A stretch of 32,796 bases of DNA from Halodesulfovibrio aestuarii DSM 17919 = ATCC 29578. GTDB taxonomy: Bacteria; Desulfobacterota; Desulfovibrionia; Desulfovibrionales; Desulfovibrionaceae. Shown one piece after another: positions 5,091-13,617 of this stretch; position 1 is the first letter of the stretch, and each line of letters opens with the position of its first letter. The position numbers and the translations under genes were made by a program. The notes under the pieces were generated by a model. That model was given only the letters and a program-made list of their open reading frames with translations, was not told the DNA's origin and did not search any database. The stretch is taken from contig NZ_ARQF01000014.1 in NCBI RefSeq assembly GCF_000384815.1, forward strand, positions 1 to 32,796. Direction: 5' to 3'.

Positions 5091-6113
5091 CTATACAGCG
5101 GTGTTACTAGGTGTGTCAAAGCTAACTCTTGCAGCAAGTGGCAAATAGTCATTTACTTCTAAAAGATCCTCTCGAATTGGCGTAACCTCGTTACGCTGGT
5201 ACACCGCATCTACTTTTTCTAAATCCCCAAACGAGGTATTTTGTCCCGGCATAATCGCAGCCAGTGCCGGCGGCATTCTGTTTGCTGCGATAATATCGTC
5301 ACGGGAAATATTTTTGATCTTTTCAAGATCATCTTTTGTGCTGAAATCTCCTACCGGCTTGATCTGGATCGCGTCTTTATCTGCGCCACCAATGTGCAGG
5401 AACATGTTTTTAAAGTTGCCAAGACCTTTTGACTTTTCAATGGCAGCCTTCATTTTTGCGCGCGTCTTTTCATCCAGGCCCGTGGCGGTCGAATAGAATA
5501 TGTATCCAATATGCGCGCCGTTCTTGTAGTACTTACGGCGGAACAGGGTAGCGTCCTCGTTCAACAGCATAGATTGAATTGCGCCAAGATACCCCGGAAT
5601 GCCGTAGATAGTTTGGGTAACATCATAGTTCGCAATGTGGATAACTTCGCCAGGCTTAAACTCGATAAGCTGGCCCGTATTATTAAGCATGCCGTAACAG
5701 TCTTGACCTTTACAGCGCCGCATATTGATTGCCGGCAAATGTTGCAATCTTACAATCTCACCATAAACCGAGCGGTAGACTTTAAAATAACAGTTTGCAA
5801 AGACGTTATAGTCCGTCGTGGCCTTTTTCATATCACGACGTTTTACTACGCTATTCCCCTGAAAGCCGCGCATTACCATGTTTGTTTTAAACTCAAGAAT
5901 CGGCCCGTGGTATGCGTTGGCTTTAAGCAGCTTGGCCAAGCCCGTTAAAGAAACCGGTGTAGAATAGTATCTGCCGTTATCAAGCAGCCACACGCCAAGA
6001 CCGTCTATAATTCGATCATTAAGCACTGTTTCCGGATCGCCAAAGGAAAACGCTTCCACCTCTGGTTCTGCCGGCTGTTCGTTTGTAAGCTTTTGAGCCT
6101 CGTTCTCCACCAT
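5091..6113 (-). CDS. Q: Portal protein (P2 gpQ family)
   Basis: A 340-residue portal protein forming the dodecameric DNA channel at the procapsid vertex, the docking site of terminase and later of the tail. The sequence shows the gpQ pattern throughout: STPVSLTGLAKLLKANAYHG, HLPAINMRRC, FKPGEVIHI, YGIPGYLGAIQSMLLNEDATLFRRKYYKNGAH, and the C-terminal RMPPALAAIMPGQ followed by the FGDLEKVDAVYQRNEV segment. Length matches P2 Q (344). I chose ATG 6113, seven bases after AAGGAG, instead of GTG 6131, which would overlap the terminase end. The terminase gene ends ten bases upstream, so P and Q form one leftward operon opposite to the other head genes, as in P2 and HP1. Confidence 0.96.
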   Translation of the reverse strand: MVENEAQKLTNEQPAEPEVEAFSFGDPETVLNDRIIDGLGVWLLDNGRYYSTPVSLTGLAKLLKANAYHGPILEFKTNMVMRGFQGNSVVKRRDMKKATTDYNVFANCYFKVYRSVYGEIVRLQHLPAINMRRCKGQDCYGMLNNTGQLIEFKPGEVIHIANYDVTQTIYGIPGYLGAIQSMLLNEDATLFRRKYYKNGAHIGYIFYSTATGLDEKTRAKMKAAIEKSKGLGNFKNMFLHIGGADKDAIQIKPVGDFSTKDDLEKIKNISRDDIIAANRMPPALAAIMPGQNTSFGDLEKVDAVYQRNEVTPIREDLLEVNDYLPLAARVSFDTPSNTAV

Positions 6114-6123
6114 AAAATGCTCC

Positions 6124-7899
6124 TTATTCACTTATTCCAAAGTCACAGCCACCGCCGGGCTGGTCTGCGAGAGGTTCGTTGTATAGTGCATGCATAATTG
6201 CAAAAGCCACGTCTGCATGGCCGGTACTCTTAGTACGGTCAGCAACGTATGTTATGCCGCCATTCTTTGTTGATTCCTGCTTAATAGTAAGGAAGGCCGC
6301 GGGAATATCGCTCTCTCTAAAGTCCCATTCCAATCGGCCGCTATGGATAACGTCCTGCGTTTTTAAAACAAGAGCTGTCTTTGTCTGCAGGCCGTAATGA
6401 ATAGCAGTAATAGCAGGGTAGAACGTTTGAACCATTTCATATACGCCAAGCCCCGGGCCAGTGGTATCGACACCGATGTAATCAAAGTTGTATTTCTGCG
6501 TAAGCTTTCTAATTTCTTCCGCTTGCCAACGTAGGTTTTTACCTACCCACGTATACCTAGCCAACAAACGGAACCGACCGCCTTCTTTCAATGGCGGGGC
6601 AACGATGACAAAGGATGCATCATCACGGCTACGGCTTGGATCGTACCCACCCCATACAGGCCCATTACCGAAAGGCCGGTCGGCCTTTGGATCAAAGTCT
6701 TTCCATGCTGAAGTGTCCGCATTACATTCTTCCAGCTCTGAAAGCTTGAATACCCCCTGCGAACCATCAATGAATTTACAGCAGTAAAGGTTCTGGAAAA
6801 CGGCCGGGCTAAATTTGAGCTTAAGCCGCTCAATATTAAAGAGGTCACACCCACCGCGCGCGGCATCTTCCAGCGTAATGACTTTGCGCCATATTCCGTC
6901 TGGACATTCCGCGCCTTTCTGCATGGCCTTAAAAGTTGGGAATGAAACACGCTTTTTCTTAAAGCGCTTATTGTACTCGTCACCTATCCAAAGTGGGTAC
7001 GCTTCGTGGGTAACGATCGAAGGCGTTGAGAAAAGAGTTGTACGCCACTTGGCATGCGCTGCCATACCCGAAGCAAGGTCATGCAGCTTTTTAAATTTAT
7101 TAATCCAGAAACACTCATCAATATAAACGTGGCCATGATAGCCCTGAGCGCTGCTGCTATTATTGGAAAGGAAGTAAAGCGTTGCCTTACCTTTCTTTGT
7201 ATGCAGCTCAATTTTATCCTTACCCTTTAACTCAATGCCGAACTTCTCTTCTGCGATACTGATAATATACGCACGGAAAATGTCGGCCTGTGCTCGAGTA
7301 GCAGATAAGAATATCTGGTTATCGCCGGTAAGGCATGCGTCCTCAAATGCTTCCTGGGCGAAGTACCAGGTTGCACCGATCTGGCGCGACTTGAGAATGA
7401 AACGATCTTCATACTTTTTAGACGCGCGCAGCTCGTGCTGATACTCGAAGTAATGACAGTGCAGCTTTTCTGAAAAATCTTTTTCGGTAAGTTGGGAAAC
7501 GTCGTTTTTATGCTTCTTGTTAGCGCGACCTTTCTTCCCCTTGCCGCCACCTCGGGTTCGCTTTGCACCCTGATCCGCTTCGTCTGATTGTGGCCAACTG
7601 CGTTCTTCCAACTTCTGCAGTCGTTCAAGACTACGGGTAAGGACGTCCACTTCTGCCAAGTCCGTTTGCGTCTTGTCCTCTTTCGCTGCAAGCAAAACGA
7701 GACGCCTATGAATGGCCTCTTGTGCAGACTCATGACGCAATAAATCTTTCCAACCCTCTGTATCACACCAGTAATACAAAGTTCGAATTGCAACCTTGAG
7801 TTCTTTGTGAATTTCTGCAATCTTATGTTTCCGCAAAAACATAGACCGTGCTGCATATTTCACTTCATCGGAATATTGTGGCATGGCTCCACAATACAT
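6124..7899 (-). CDS. P: Terminase large subunit, ATPase and nuclease (P2 gpP family)
   Basis: A 591-residue packaging motor that cuts concatemeric or circular DNA and pumps it into the procapsid. The N-terminus has a helix-turn-helix-like segment (HKIAEIHKELKVAIRTLYYWC, residues 25-45), then a basic linker. The ATPase has Walker A SRQIGATW (171-178), Walker B VYIDE (258-262) and the coupling motif STPS (291-294). The nuclease shows acidic residues in GGYDPSRSRDDA (D420), YIGVD (D478) and GHADVAFAIMHAL near the C-terminus. Length equals P2 gpP (590). Start ATG 7899 follows AAAGGA too closely, while ATG 7884 follows GGAG; either is possible. It is the first gene of the leftward operon, divergent from the scaffold gene. 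Confidence 0.96.
   Translation of the reverse strand: MYCGAMPQYSDEVKYAARSMFLRKHKIAEIHKELKVAIRTLYYWCDTEGWKDLLRHESAQEAIHRRLVLLAAKEDKTQTDLAEVDVLTRSLERLQKLEERSWPQSDEADQGAKRTRGGGKGKKGRANKKHKNDVSQLTEKDFSEKLHCHYFEYQHELRASKKYEDRFILKSRQIGATWYFAQEAFEDACLTGDNQIFLSATRAQADIFRAYIISIAEEKFGIELKGKDKIELHTKKGKATLYFLSNNSSSAQGYHGHVYIDECFWINKFKKLHDLASGMAAHAKWRTTLFSTPSIVTHEAYPLWIGDEYNKRFKKKRVSFPTFKAMQKGAECPDGIWRKVITLEDAARGGCDLFNIERLKLKFSPAVFQNLYCCKFIDGSQGVFKLSELEECNADTSAWKDFDPKADRPFGNGPVWGGYDPSRSRDDASFVIVAPPLKEGGRFRLLARYTWVGKNLRWQAEEIRKLTQKYNFDYIGVDTTGPGLGVYEMVQTFYPAITAIHYGLQTKTALVLKTQDVIHSGRLEWDFRESDIPAAFLTIKQESTKNGGITYVADRTKSTGHADVAFAIMHALYNEPLADQPGGGCDFGISE
7875..7895. promoter_or_regulatory. Dyad ATTGTGG / CCACAAT, possible Ogr binding site
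   Basis: A perfect 7-bp inverted repeat with a 7-base spacer, containing TGT-N11-ACA. P2 Ogr sites are TGT-N12-ACA near -55. The centre is about 110 bp upstream of the scaffold start, so a rightward transcript from about 7940 would place it near -55. It overlaps the first codons of the terminase gene, which weakens the case. Confidence 0.35.
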
Positions 7900-7994
7900 A
7901 TCCTTTCTACAAGTTACCTCCCACTACATTCCTATAAGAGTCATATAGGATTCCTGAATATTGCATCGGCTCTATACTAGAGTATCTTTGCACA

Positions 7995-8888
7995 ATGTTA
8001 GAAACAAAGTTCATCAAGGTTGCACAGTCTGGCCCGACAATCGACGGGCGCGAGATTGCAGCGCAAGACCTGCGCGACATTGCAGAGACGTATAGTCCCC
8101 AAACATACGAAGCTGTAATTTGGCCAGAGCACGAACGGTTCTGGGGCAATCACGGAACAGTATTGGCAACTGAAGCACGCGAAAATGGCGATGTGACAGA
8201 GCTGTACGCAAAGTTAAAGCCTGGCTGGCGCTTTATTGAAAAGAATAAAGATGGCCAGAAGCTCTATCCCTCTATCGAAATTGACCCAAATTTTGCTGAC
8301 ACGAACAAAGCCTACATGAGCGGAATCGCTATCACAGATTCCCCTGCATCTCTTGGTACTGAACGAATCAAATTCTTTTCTCAGCAACGCGCCCAGCGCG
8401 GTGAAGAACTCGGAGAATTCTATTGTTCCGGTATTGAGTTGGAAGGGTTGTTCGACAATGAACCAACAGCTCCCACCGGAGAAGAAGCTGAAAAGCTTTT
8501 TACACGCCTCTTCCATCGGGTGTTCGGTAACCAGCAGCAAACCACACCTCCGACAAACAACGAGGAAGAAATGAACACAGAACAATTTAATCAGATGCTT
8601 AGTGCCACGAAGGCAAACGCTACAGCCATTGAGGGACTGGCTAACCAGTTCACCAAGATTGCTGAATTGGCGTCTAAGCAGTTTAGCCAGGGCGGCGAAG
8701 AAGAAGATCCGGAAAAGGGCAACGAGCCTAAAGACACCCCGGAAACAATCGACCTTGCCGCACTAGCGGGCATGGTCACCAAACTTTCATCTACCGTGGA
8801 AGGTATGGACAAGAAGTTTAACCAGGCTCTCCCTGGAACACCTGTTCCTGAGAACCCAACCCCTGCGGAAGACGCTGGGATTATCTAA
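7995..8888 (+). CDS. O: Capsid scaffolding protein with autoprotease domain (P2 gpO family)
   Basis: A 297-residue internal scaffold and maturation protease. The N-terminal 140 residues are the serine-protease domain: Asp17 in GPTIDGR, His46 in WPEHERFWGN and Ser116 in AITDSPASLGT match the Asp19-His48-Ser107 triad known for P2 gpO. The central part (about 185-225) and the C-terminal helical part (NQMLSATKANATAIEGLANQ and LAALAGMVTKLSSTVEGMD) form the scaffold, linked by a Glu/Pro-rich stretch. No clear Shine-Dalgarno precedes ATG 7995, which is unusual for this otherwise well-equipped operon. It is the first gene of the rightward late operon, and capsid follows after nine bases. Confidence 0.95.
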   Translation: MLETKFIKVAQSGPTIDGREIAAQDLRDIAETYSPQTYEAVIWPEHERFWGNHGTVLATEARENGDVTELYAKLKPGWRFIEKNKDGQKLYPSIEIDPNFADTNKAYMSGIAITDSPASLGTERIKFFSQQRAQRGEELGEFYCSGIELEGLFDNEPTAPTGEEAEKLFTRLFHRVFGNQQQTTPPTNNEEEMNTEQFNQMLSATKANATAIEGLANQFTKIAELASKQFSQGGEEEDPEKGNEPKDTPETIDLAALAGMVTKLSSTVEGMDKKFNQALPGTPVPENPTPAEDAGII

Positions 8889-8897
8889 GGGGAAAGC

Positions 8898-9944
8898 GTG
8901 AAGACTTTAACTCGTCAAGCGTTTAACGCGCTCTGTAAGGCGTATTGCCTCGGCTATGGAGTTCCTAGCGTAAAAGAATCCTTTTCGATTACGCCTTCTG
9001 TAGAACAGAAGCTGCAGGATAAGATTGTCGAAAAATCAACCTTCCTGAAGGACATTAACGTCATCACTGTAGATGACCTGCAGGGACAGAATATTTTAGG
9101 CAGCGTAACCGGCCCTGTGTCCGGACGCACCGATACCACTGTAGAAGGCAAGGAACGTACTCCGCGCGACGTGCTTGGCCTGGAACCATTCGAGTACCAG
9201 CTGCATCAGGTCGATAGCGATGTGTACATGACCTACCGAACTATGGATGCGTGGGCGAAATGGCCAGACTTCCAAGCCCGATACACCAACAACGTACAAG
9301 AACAAATCGCAAACGACCGCGAAATGGTTGGTTGGTACGGCGAACAGGCAGCAAAAGACACCGATCTCGAAACCTACCCGCTTATGCAGGACGTTCTCCC
9401 GGGCTGGATGCAGTACATGCGCGACCGCAAGCCTGGAAACATCATTTCTGCCGGTAAAAAGGCTGCTGGTGAAATTCGTATCGGCCCTGGCGGTGACTTT
9501 CCAAACCTTGATGCGGCCGTCAACGACATTCTGCAGGGCATCCCGAAATGGAAGCGTAAAGGACTTATTGTTCTTGTTGGTGACGAACTCATCGCACGCG
9601 AACGTGCCGCGCTCTATGAAAAACAGGGCGACACACCAACAGAGAAAAACTCCATCAATACCGCTATGGCCAAACTTGGCGGCCTTGATTGGGAAACCCC
9701 TTCCAACTTCCCTGGACGCGGTCTCATCATCACCAGCAAGAAAAACCTTTCGATCTACGTGCAGGAAGGCAGCTGGCGTCGTCACCTCAAAGACAAGCCA
9801 GAGAAAAACCGCGTTGAAGACTTCAACAGCCGTAACGAGGGCTACGTGGTCGAAGACGTTGAACAGTTTGTTGGCATGGAGTTTGACAATGTGAAACTTC
9901 CAAACGTCAACAAAGCACAAGAGAGTGATCCGGACTGGATCTAG
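8898..9944 (+). CDS. N: Major capsid protein (P2 gpN family)
   Basis: A 348-residue HK97-fold major head protein. The P2 gpN family signature is clear: an N-terminal segment processed by gpO, then SFSITPSVEQKLQDKIVEKSTFLKDINVI, the LGSVTGPVSGRTDT strand, the long spine region around the NNVQEQIANDREMVGWYGEQ helix, LPGWMQYMRD, and the C-terminal NEGYVVEDVEQF segment. Length is close to P2 N (357). The start is GTG 8898, with AAGGGGA six bases upstream. A weak terminator follows at 9967-9993, separating capsid and scaffold expression from downstream genes, which fits the need for hundreds of capsid copies. Confidence 0.95.
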   Translation: MKTLTRQAFNALCKAYCLGYGVPSVKESFSITPSVEQKLQDKIVEKSTFLKDINVITVDDLQGQNILGSVTGPVSGRTDTTVEGKERTPRDVLGLEPFEYQLHQVDSDVYMTYRTMDAWAKWPDFQARYTNNVQEQIANDREMVGWYGEQAAKDTDLETYPLMQDVLPGWMQYMRDRKPGNIISAGKKAAGEIRIGPGGDFPNLDAAVNDILQGIPKWKRKGLIVLVGDELIARERAALYEKQGDTPTEKNSINTAMAKLGGLDWETPSNFPGRGLIITSKKNLSIYVQEGSWRRHLKDKPEKNRVEDFNSRNEGYVVEDVEQFVGMEFDNVKLPNVNKAQESDPDWI

Positions 9945-9966
9945 TCGAATCCTTCCTTCTTAATCT

Positions 9967-9993
9967 GGTGGGAACATCATGTTCCCACCTTTT
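9967..9993 (+). terminator. Weak terminator or attenuator after the capsid gene
   Basis: Perfect 9-bp stem GGTGGGAAC / GTTCCCACC, 5-base loop, then TTTT. The T tract is short, so partial read-through is likely. Confidence 0.7.
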
Positions 9994-10010
9994 ACTCAAA
10001 GGGGTGAGTT

Positions 10011-10721
10011 ATGAGTCTTATGTTGGAGAACCAACGAAAACACGAACAGGCGAAGCAGCAGGGCAAACAGCTGCAAGAAGCAGCGCCGACCGGATCCACC
10101 AGCACACATGTTGAATCCGGCGTCATGCAATCAACTCAGCTTAACGTCACACTTGATATGGCTTTGAAACAAGACTTTATCATGCTGAAGGGCATTAACT
10201 CCCGCGACAGACGCGCAGAGGTAAAGCTTGATCTGATTGAAAAATACCGCCCACACGTTGAACGCATGGCAAAGTCCGGCGACCGCCACGAAGTACAGGG
10301 TTGGTTCCTTATTTGGCTGTTCGATACCGGCAGCATTCACGAAGCAGTCCATTGTGGCATGTGGTGTATTGCAAACAACATCCCACTGCCAGAGCGCTTT
10401 AACCGCGCTACCGAAATTTTTATTGTCGACGAAGTATTGGAATGGGCCGATGGAGAATTTGAAGAAGAAAACAGCATTGAGCCATACTTCTCCTTCATCT
10501 TTGAAAACGCTGACGGCTTCTGTTCTAAGCCGTGGAATCTGCCCGACGAAGTGACCGCCAAGCTGTACCGCTTGCACGGGTTGCGCCTGTTTGCTGAAGA
10601 AAAATACGCTGCTGCAGCTGACGCACTGGCCGAAGCATTCGCGCTTGGTGCCAAGGTAAAAACCAAGCTGGACAAAGCACGTAACAAAGCTGCGGCTCTG
10701 GAAGAAGAAAACGCAGCATAG
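10011..10721 (+). CDS. M: Terminase small subunit (P2 gpM family)
   Basis: A 236-residue DNA-recognition subunit of the packaging terminase. The gpM pattern is seen in KQDFIMLKGINSRDRRAEVKLDLIEKYRPHVERM, WFLIWLFDTGSIHEAVHCGMWCI and PLPERFNRATEIFIVDEVLEWAD. An N-terminal Gln/Lys-rich arm would carry DNA binding, and the C-terminal 45 residues are a helical Ala/Lys/Glu tail (YAAAADALAEAFALGAKVK), which may be the part that contacts gpP. Start ATG 10011 follows AAAGGGGTGAG. It is flanked on both sides by terminator-like hairpins, so it may be made at a lower level than capsid. Confidence 0.92.
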   Translation: MSLMLENQRKHEQAKQQGKQLQEAAPTGSTSTHVESGVMQSTQLNVTLDMALKQDFIMLKGINSRDRRAEVKLDLIEKYRPHVERMAKSGDRHEVQGWFLIWLFDTGSIHEAVHCGMWCIANNIPLPERFNRATEIFIVDEVLEWADGEFEEENSIEPYFSFIFENADGFCSKPWNLPDEVTAKLYRLHGLRLFAEEKYAAAADALAEAFALGAKVKTKLDKARNKAAALEEENAA

Positions 10722-10738
10722 AGTCTTACACACCCCCC

Positions 10739-10803
10739 AAAAGGTCGGCTGCTCTGAGCACCAGAGCAACGCTCTAAGTGCTGCAGAAGCAAGCCGGCCT
10801 TTT
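10739..10803 (+). terminator. Branched terminator-like structure between M and L
   Basis: Outer stem AAAAGGTCGGCT with AGCCGGCCTTTT (one G-T pair), enclosing a smaller hairpin made of GCTCTG / CAGAGC. The T tract is four bases. Probably an attenuator or processing site inside the late operon. Confidence 0.6.
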
Positions 10804-10816
10804 CTCAAGGATCCTT

Positions 10817-11293
10817 ATGAGCAGTTTTTCCGGACATACAGCCGAACTTGCAACAGTGACAGTCACGAACGAACCGTTCTGGCCCGACCTCTCCCTTGCA
10901 GAATTTCAAAAGATTTACAGGCTACCACGCGAGTACACAGACGAGCTGTTAATCAACCAGCTAAAGCTCGGCATGGCGTGGGCAAACAAGCAGCTGATTG
11001 ACTGGAAGAATGAACAAATTGCGGCAGGGTATTCCTCCTTAGCGTCTGTTCCAGAGGACATACAAGGATGTGCATTAGGCGGAGAAACACCGGCAGTACT
11101 GCACTACAAACGCGCTGTTTCCAACTACGCCAAGGCGTATTTGCTGCAGCACTACGCCACTATCAACAGGCGTGAAGCTGCCCATAACGAAGCAAAGGAA
11201 AGTACCGAAACCCGCGACACACTGCTGACCAACGCAGAGGACGCAATTTCCGACTTTCTCGGCAACAATCGCGTCGATGTGGAGCTTATTTAA
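10817..11293 (+). CDS. L: Head completion/stabilisation protein (P2 gpL family)
   Basis: A 158-residue protein that binds the packaged head at the portal and makes it competent for tail joining. The family pattern appears as FWPDLSLAEFQKIYRLPREYTDELL, followed by the helix ELLINQLKLGMAWANKQLIDW and a C-terminal ALEL-type helical part (NEAKESTETRDTLLTNAEDAISDFL). P2 L is 169 residues. ATG 10817 follows AAGGA by five bases; an upstream in-frame start at 10778 lies within the terminator-like stem and is unlikely. The gpR gene begins on the last base of this frame (11293). Confidence 0.88.
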   Translation: MSSFSGHTAELATVTVTNEPFWPDLSLAEFQKIYRLPREYTDELLINQLKLGMAWANKQLIDWKNEQIAAGYSSLASVPEDIQGCALGGETPAVLHYKRAVSNYAKAYLLQHYATINRREAAHNEAKESTETRDTLLTNAEDAISDFLGNNRVDVELI

Positions 11294-11754
11294 TGCGGAA
11301 ACTACAGCAGCTCACAGCCTACCTTGAAGAACATGCAGGACTTGACCGGGAACAAGTACAAAGCTTTGCAGACCGTGGCGAACTGTACCCGACCGGTAGC
11401 GACCTTGGCCACGGTGTAGAGCTTGGCCGGTTTAAGTACGACGCGCTTATTCAAATTGAAAACTACAGTGGGGACGCAGATGTTTTGTTGCTGCTCATCC
11501 TTGCCTGGATAAGTGAACATGACACGAACCGGGATGAAGACGGGCTTGCGGATCCGGAGACAGATATTTCGTTAAACGATCAGGATACAGCCGACATTGA
11601 TATTGCTGTTGAGTTTGAAGAAGGGCTGCAGATTGTACCAGACGAGAACGGGCCTATCCCTTTTGATGGAAGACAATGGCGCGTATCTGATGTGCCTATC
11701 GATGTTGCTGAAGAATTAGAAAACTTGGAGCCGCAAGGCGATGTCGCAGAATAA
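11293..11754 (+). CDS. R: Tail completion protein (P2 gpR family)
   Basis: A 153-residue protein that helps finish the tail end that joins the head. The gpR pattern is visible: an N-terminal helix (LQQLTAYLEEHAGLDREQVQSF), ADRGEL, then the strands RFKYDALIQIENYSGDADVLLLLILAWISEHD. The C-terminal half is very acidic. The start overlaps the stop of L and the end overlaps the S start by 14 bases, so L, R and S are translationally linked. P2 gpR is 155 residues. Confidence 0.88.
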   Translation: MRKLQQLTAYLEEHAGLDREQVQSFADRGELYPTGSDLGHGVELGRFKYDALIQIENYSGDADVLLLLILAWISEHDTNRDEDGLADPETDISLNDQDTADIDIAVEFEEGLQIVPDENGPIPFDGRQWRVSDVPIDVAEELENLEPQGDVAE

Positions 11755-12475
11755 ACCGGCACTCAATCTCTCAGTAGACAAACGCTCCCGCTTGCGTCTG
11801 AGGGAACAGCTAACCCTGCTGCAGATGCCACCGAAAAAGCAACGCCGGATTGTTATGAGCATGGCGCGAACTGTACGCAAACAGGCTGCCCAGAACATAC
11901 GCCAGCAACGCACGGTGCGCGGAACGCAGATGGCACCGCGCAAGAATAGCAGGAACAAAAACCGCCTTCTTAAAAAGCTGGCCGGCACAAAGCTTGGCAA
12001 GAATCCGAAGGGTAAAGGCAAAGGCTTAAACGTCTACGGCCGCGGCAAAACTAAAGCCGAGGTGACATGGGGCAACGCTTTCGCGGCCCGTATCGCATAC
12101 GCACAACAGCACGGCATAGCTCAAAAGTGGTCAGCAAGCAAAGCCCGGAAAAGATATGGCGTTCCTAACTACAAAGCGCCGGCCACAAGAGCACAAGCAA
12201 AAGCTCTTCTTGATGCCGGCTACCGCCTGAGAGTTCGCAAAAAACGCGGCAAAGGGACACGGCTTAAACGAGTAACCATCAAGTGGATCCGCGAGAACAT
12301 GACGGTCGGCAAAGCGGCACTCATTTTAAATATTTTACGTGGAAACGAGAACCGGCCAACAGCCTGGGAAGTTAAACCAGAAGCCAGACCGTTTCTCGGA
12401 GTCCCTGCAGAAAAGGCAGATGAAATGTTGCAGGACTTAGCCCGGCAAACACTCCAACAACTTAAAAAGGCATAG
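11741..12475 (+). CDS. S: Phage virion morphogenesis / tail completion protein (gpS family)
   Basis: A 244-residue, strongly basic protein of the gpS type, involved in closing the tail and in tail length or head-tail joining. The N-terminal helix and the segment MPPKKQRRIVMSMARTVRKQ, and the C-terminal ARPFLGVPAEKADEML, are family hallmarks. It is longer than P2 gpS (150) because of a Lys/Arg/Gly-rich insert (about residues 65-105) and an extra central domain, as in HP1-type relatives. It overlaps R, and the sheath gene follows after eight bases with AGGAGG as its ribosome binding site. Confidence 0.85.
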   Translation: MSQNKPALNLSVDKRSRLRLREQLTLLQMPPKKQRRIVMSMARTVRKQAAQNIRQQRTVRGTQMAPRKNSRNKNRLLKKLAGTKLGKNPKGKGKGLNVYGRGKTKAEVTWGNAFAARIAYAQQHGIAQKWSASKARKRYGVPNYKAPATRAQAKALLDAGYRLRVRKKRGKGTRLKRVTIKWIRENMTVGKAALILNILRGNENRPTAWEVKPEARPFLGVPAEKADEMLQDLARQTLQQLKKA

Positions 12476-12483
12476 GAGGCCGT

Positions 12484-13602
12484 ATGGCAACAGGCCAGAT
12501 TCAAATAAACCGCCTTAACCGCATGCAGGGGCCATTCAACGAAGTTGAACGGTACTTCTGTTACATCGGCCAAGGCTCAACAAATCAGGGCAAGCTTGTT
12601 CCCCTGAATACTGACACCGATCTGGACGAAGTGCTCGGCAGCGCTGAAAGCATTTTGAAAACACAAATTGAAGCTGCCAAGCTTAACGCCGGCCAGAACT
12701 GGAATGCTTGTGCGTTTGTCCTCGACGAAAATATTACATGGGACAAAGCCGTTGATACAGTCATGGAACAGGCCAAAGTGGAAGCGATAGCCGTTACCGA
12801 CCCGATTACCGCATCAACAGACCTTGAGGCCATGCGAGATAAGCAAGCCTCTGTTCGCGCACAATATCAGCGTCCGTTAGTCTTTATTGCAACAATCGCA
12901 AAGATCAATCCAGAAACAGAAAGCTGGTCTGATTTTATCACCAGAGCCACAGCGCTTGTGACCGGCATTAAAGCCGATTGTGTTTCCGTTGCTCCGTATA
13001 TTTGGGGGCATGAAGTCGGAACCTATGCCGGCAGACTGTGCGACCGCTCCGTGACGGTTGCAGACTCTCCTATGCGCGTTGAAACAGGGGAACTAAAAGG
13101 CCAGTGGTCTAACAAGCCTACGGACAAAGACGGTCGCGAAATCGACACTTCCATTCTCAAAGCGCTTGCAAATGCCCGTCTCAGTGTTCCGTGGTGGTAC
13201 GCCGACTACGAAGGTCTTTATTGGACAGATGGCCACCTGCTCGACGTTGAAGGCGGCGACTATCAGGTTATTGAAAATTTGCGAGTTGTACAGAAGGCCA
13301 TGCGCCGTGTGTACAAGCTAGCTGTTGCCCGTATTGCCGACCGTAAGCTTAACAGCACTCCGGATTCCATCAACTACCATAGCGGGTACTTTATGCGCCC
13401 TCTGCGTGAAATGTCTAAAAGCGTTGAAATATTAGGGCAGGTGTTCCCGGGCGAAGTGAAGCCGCCAAAAGATGGCGATATTGTTATCTCCTGGCCAACA
13501 CGAACCACAGTCGGAATATACATGGCAGCTCGCCCGTACAACTGCCCTAAAGCGATTACATGTAACCTAATGCTTGACCTGTCTAACCCTGCAGCCAGCT
13601 AG
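12484..13602 (+). CDS. Contractile tail sheath protein (HP1 type, DUF2586 family)
   Basis: A 372-residue protein with the position and look of the HP1-type sheath rather than P2 FI. It starts MATGQIQINRLNRMQG and shows the VERYFCYIGQG strand, the helical VDTVMEQAKVEAIAVTDPI part and the C-terminal core (LRVVQKAMRRVYKLAVARIADRKLNSTP, then GDIVISWPTRTTVGIYMAARPYNCPKAITCNLMLDLS), which in sheath proteins exchanges strands with neighbours. It would polymerise around the tube and contract on infection. An ideal AGGAGG precedes the start. The tube gene follows after 15 bases. Confidence 0.87.
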   Translation: MATGQIQINRLNRMQGPFNEVERYFCYIGQGSTNQGKLVPLNTDTDLDEVLGSAESILKTQIEAAKLNAGQNWNACAFVLDENITWDKAVDTVMEQAKVEAIAVTDPITASTDLEAMRDKQASVRAQYQRPLVFIATIAKINPETESWSDFITRATALVTGIKADCVSVAPYIWGHEVGTYAGRLCDRSVTVADSPMRVETGELKGQWSNKPTDKDGREIDTSILKALANARLSVPWWYADYEGLYWTDGHLLDVEGGDYQVIENLRVVQKAMRRVYKLAVARIADRKLNSTPDSINYHSGYFMRPLREMSKSVEILGQVFPGEVKPPKDGDIVISWPTRTTVGIYMAARPYNCPKAITCNLMLDLSNPAAS

Positions 13603-13617
13603 TAATGGATAACGACT

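Noticed and set aside
9096-9920. Long minus-strand frame opposite the capsid gene
   Set aside because: Shadow of the strongly coding capsid frame, no ribosome site.
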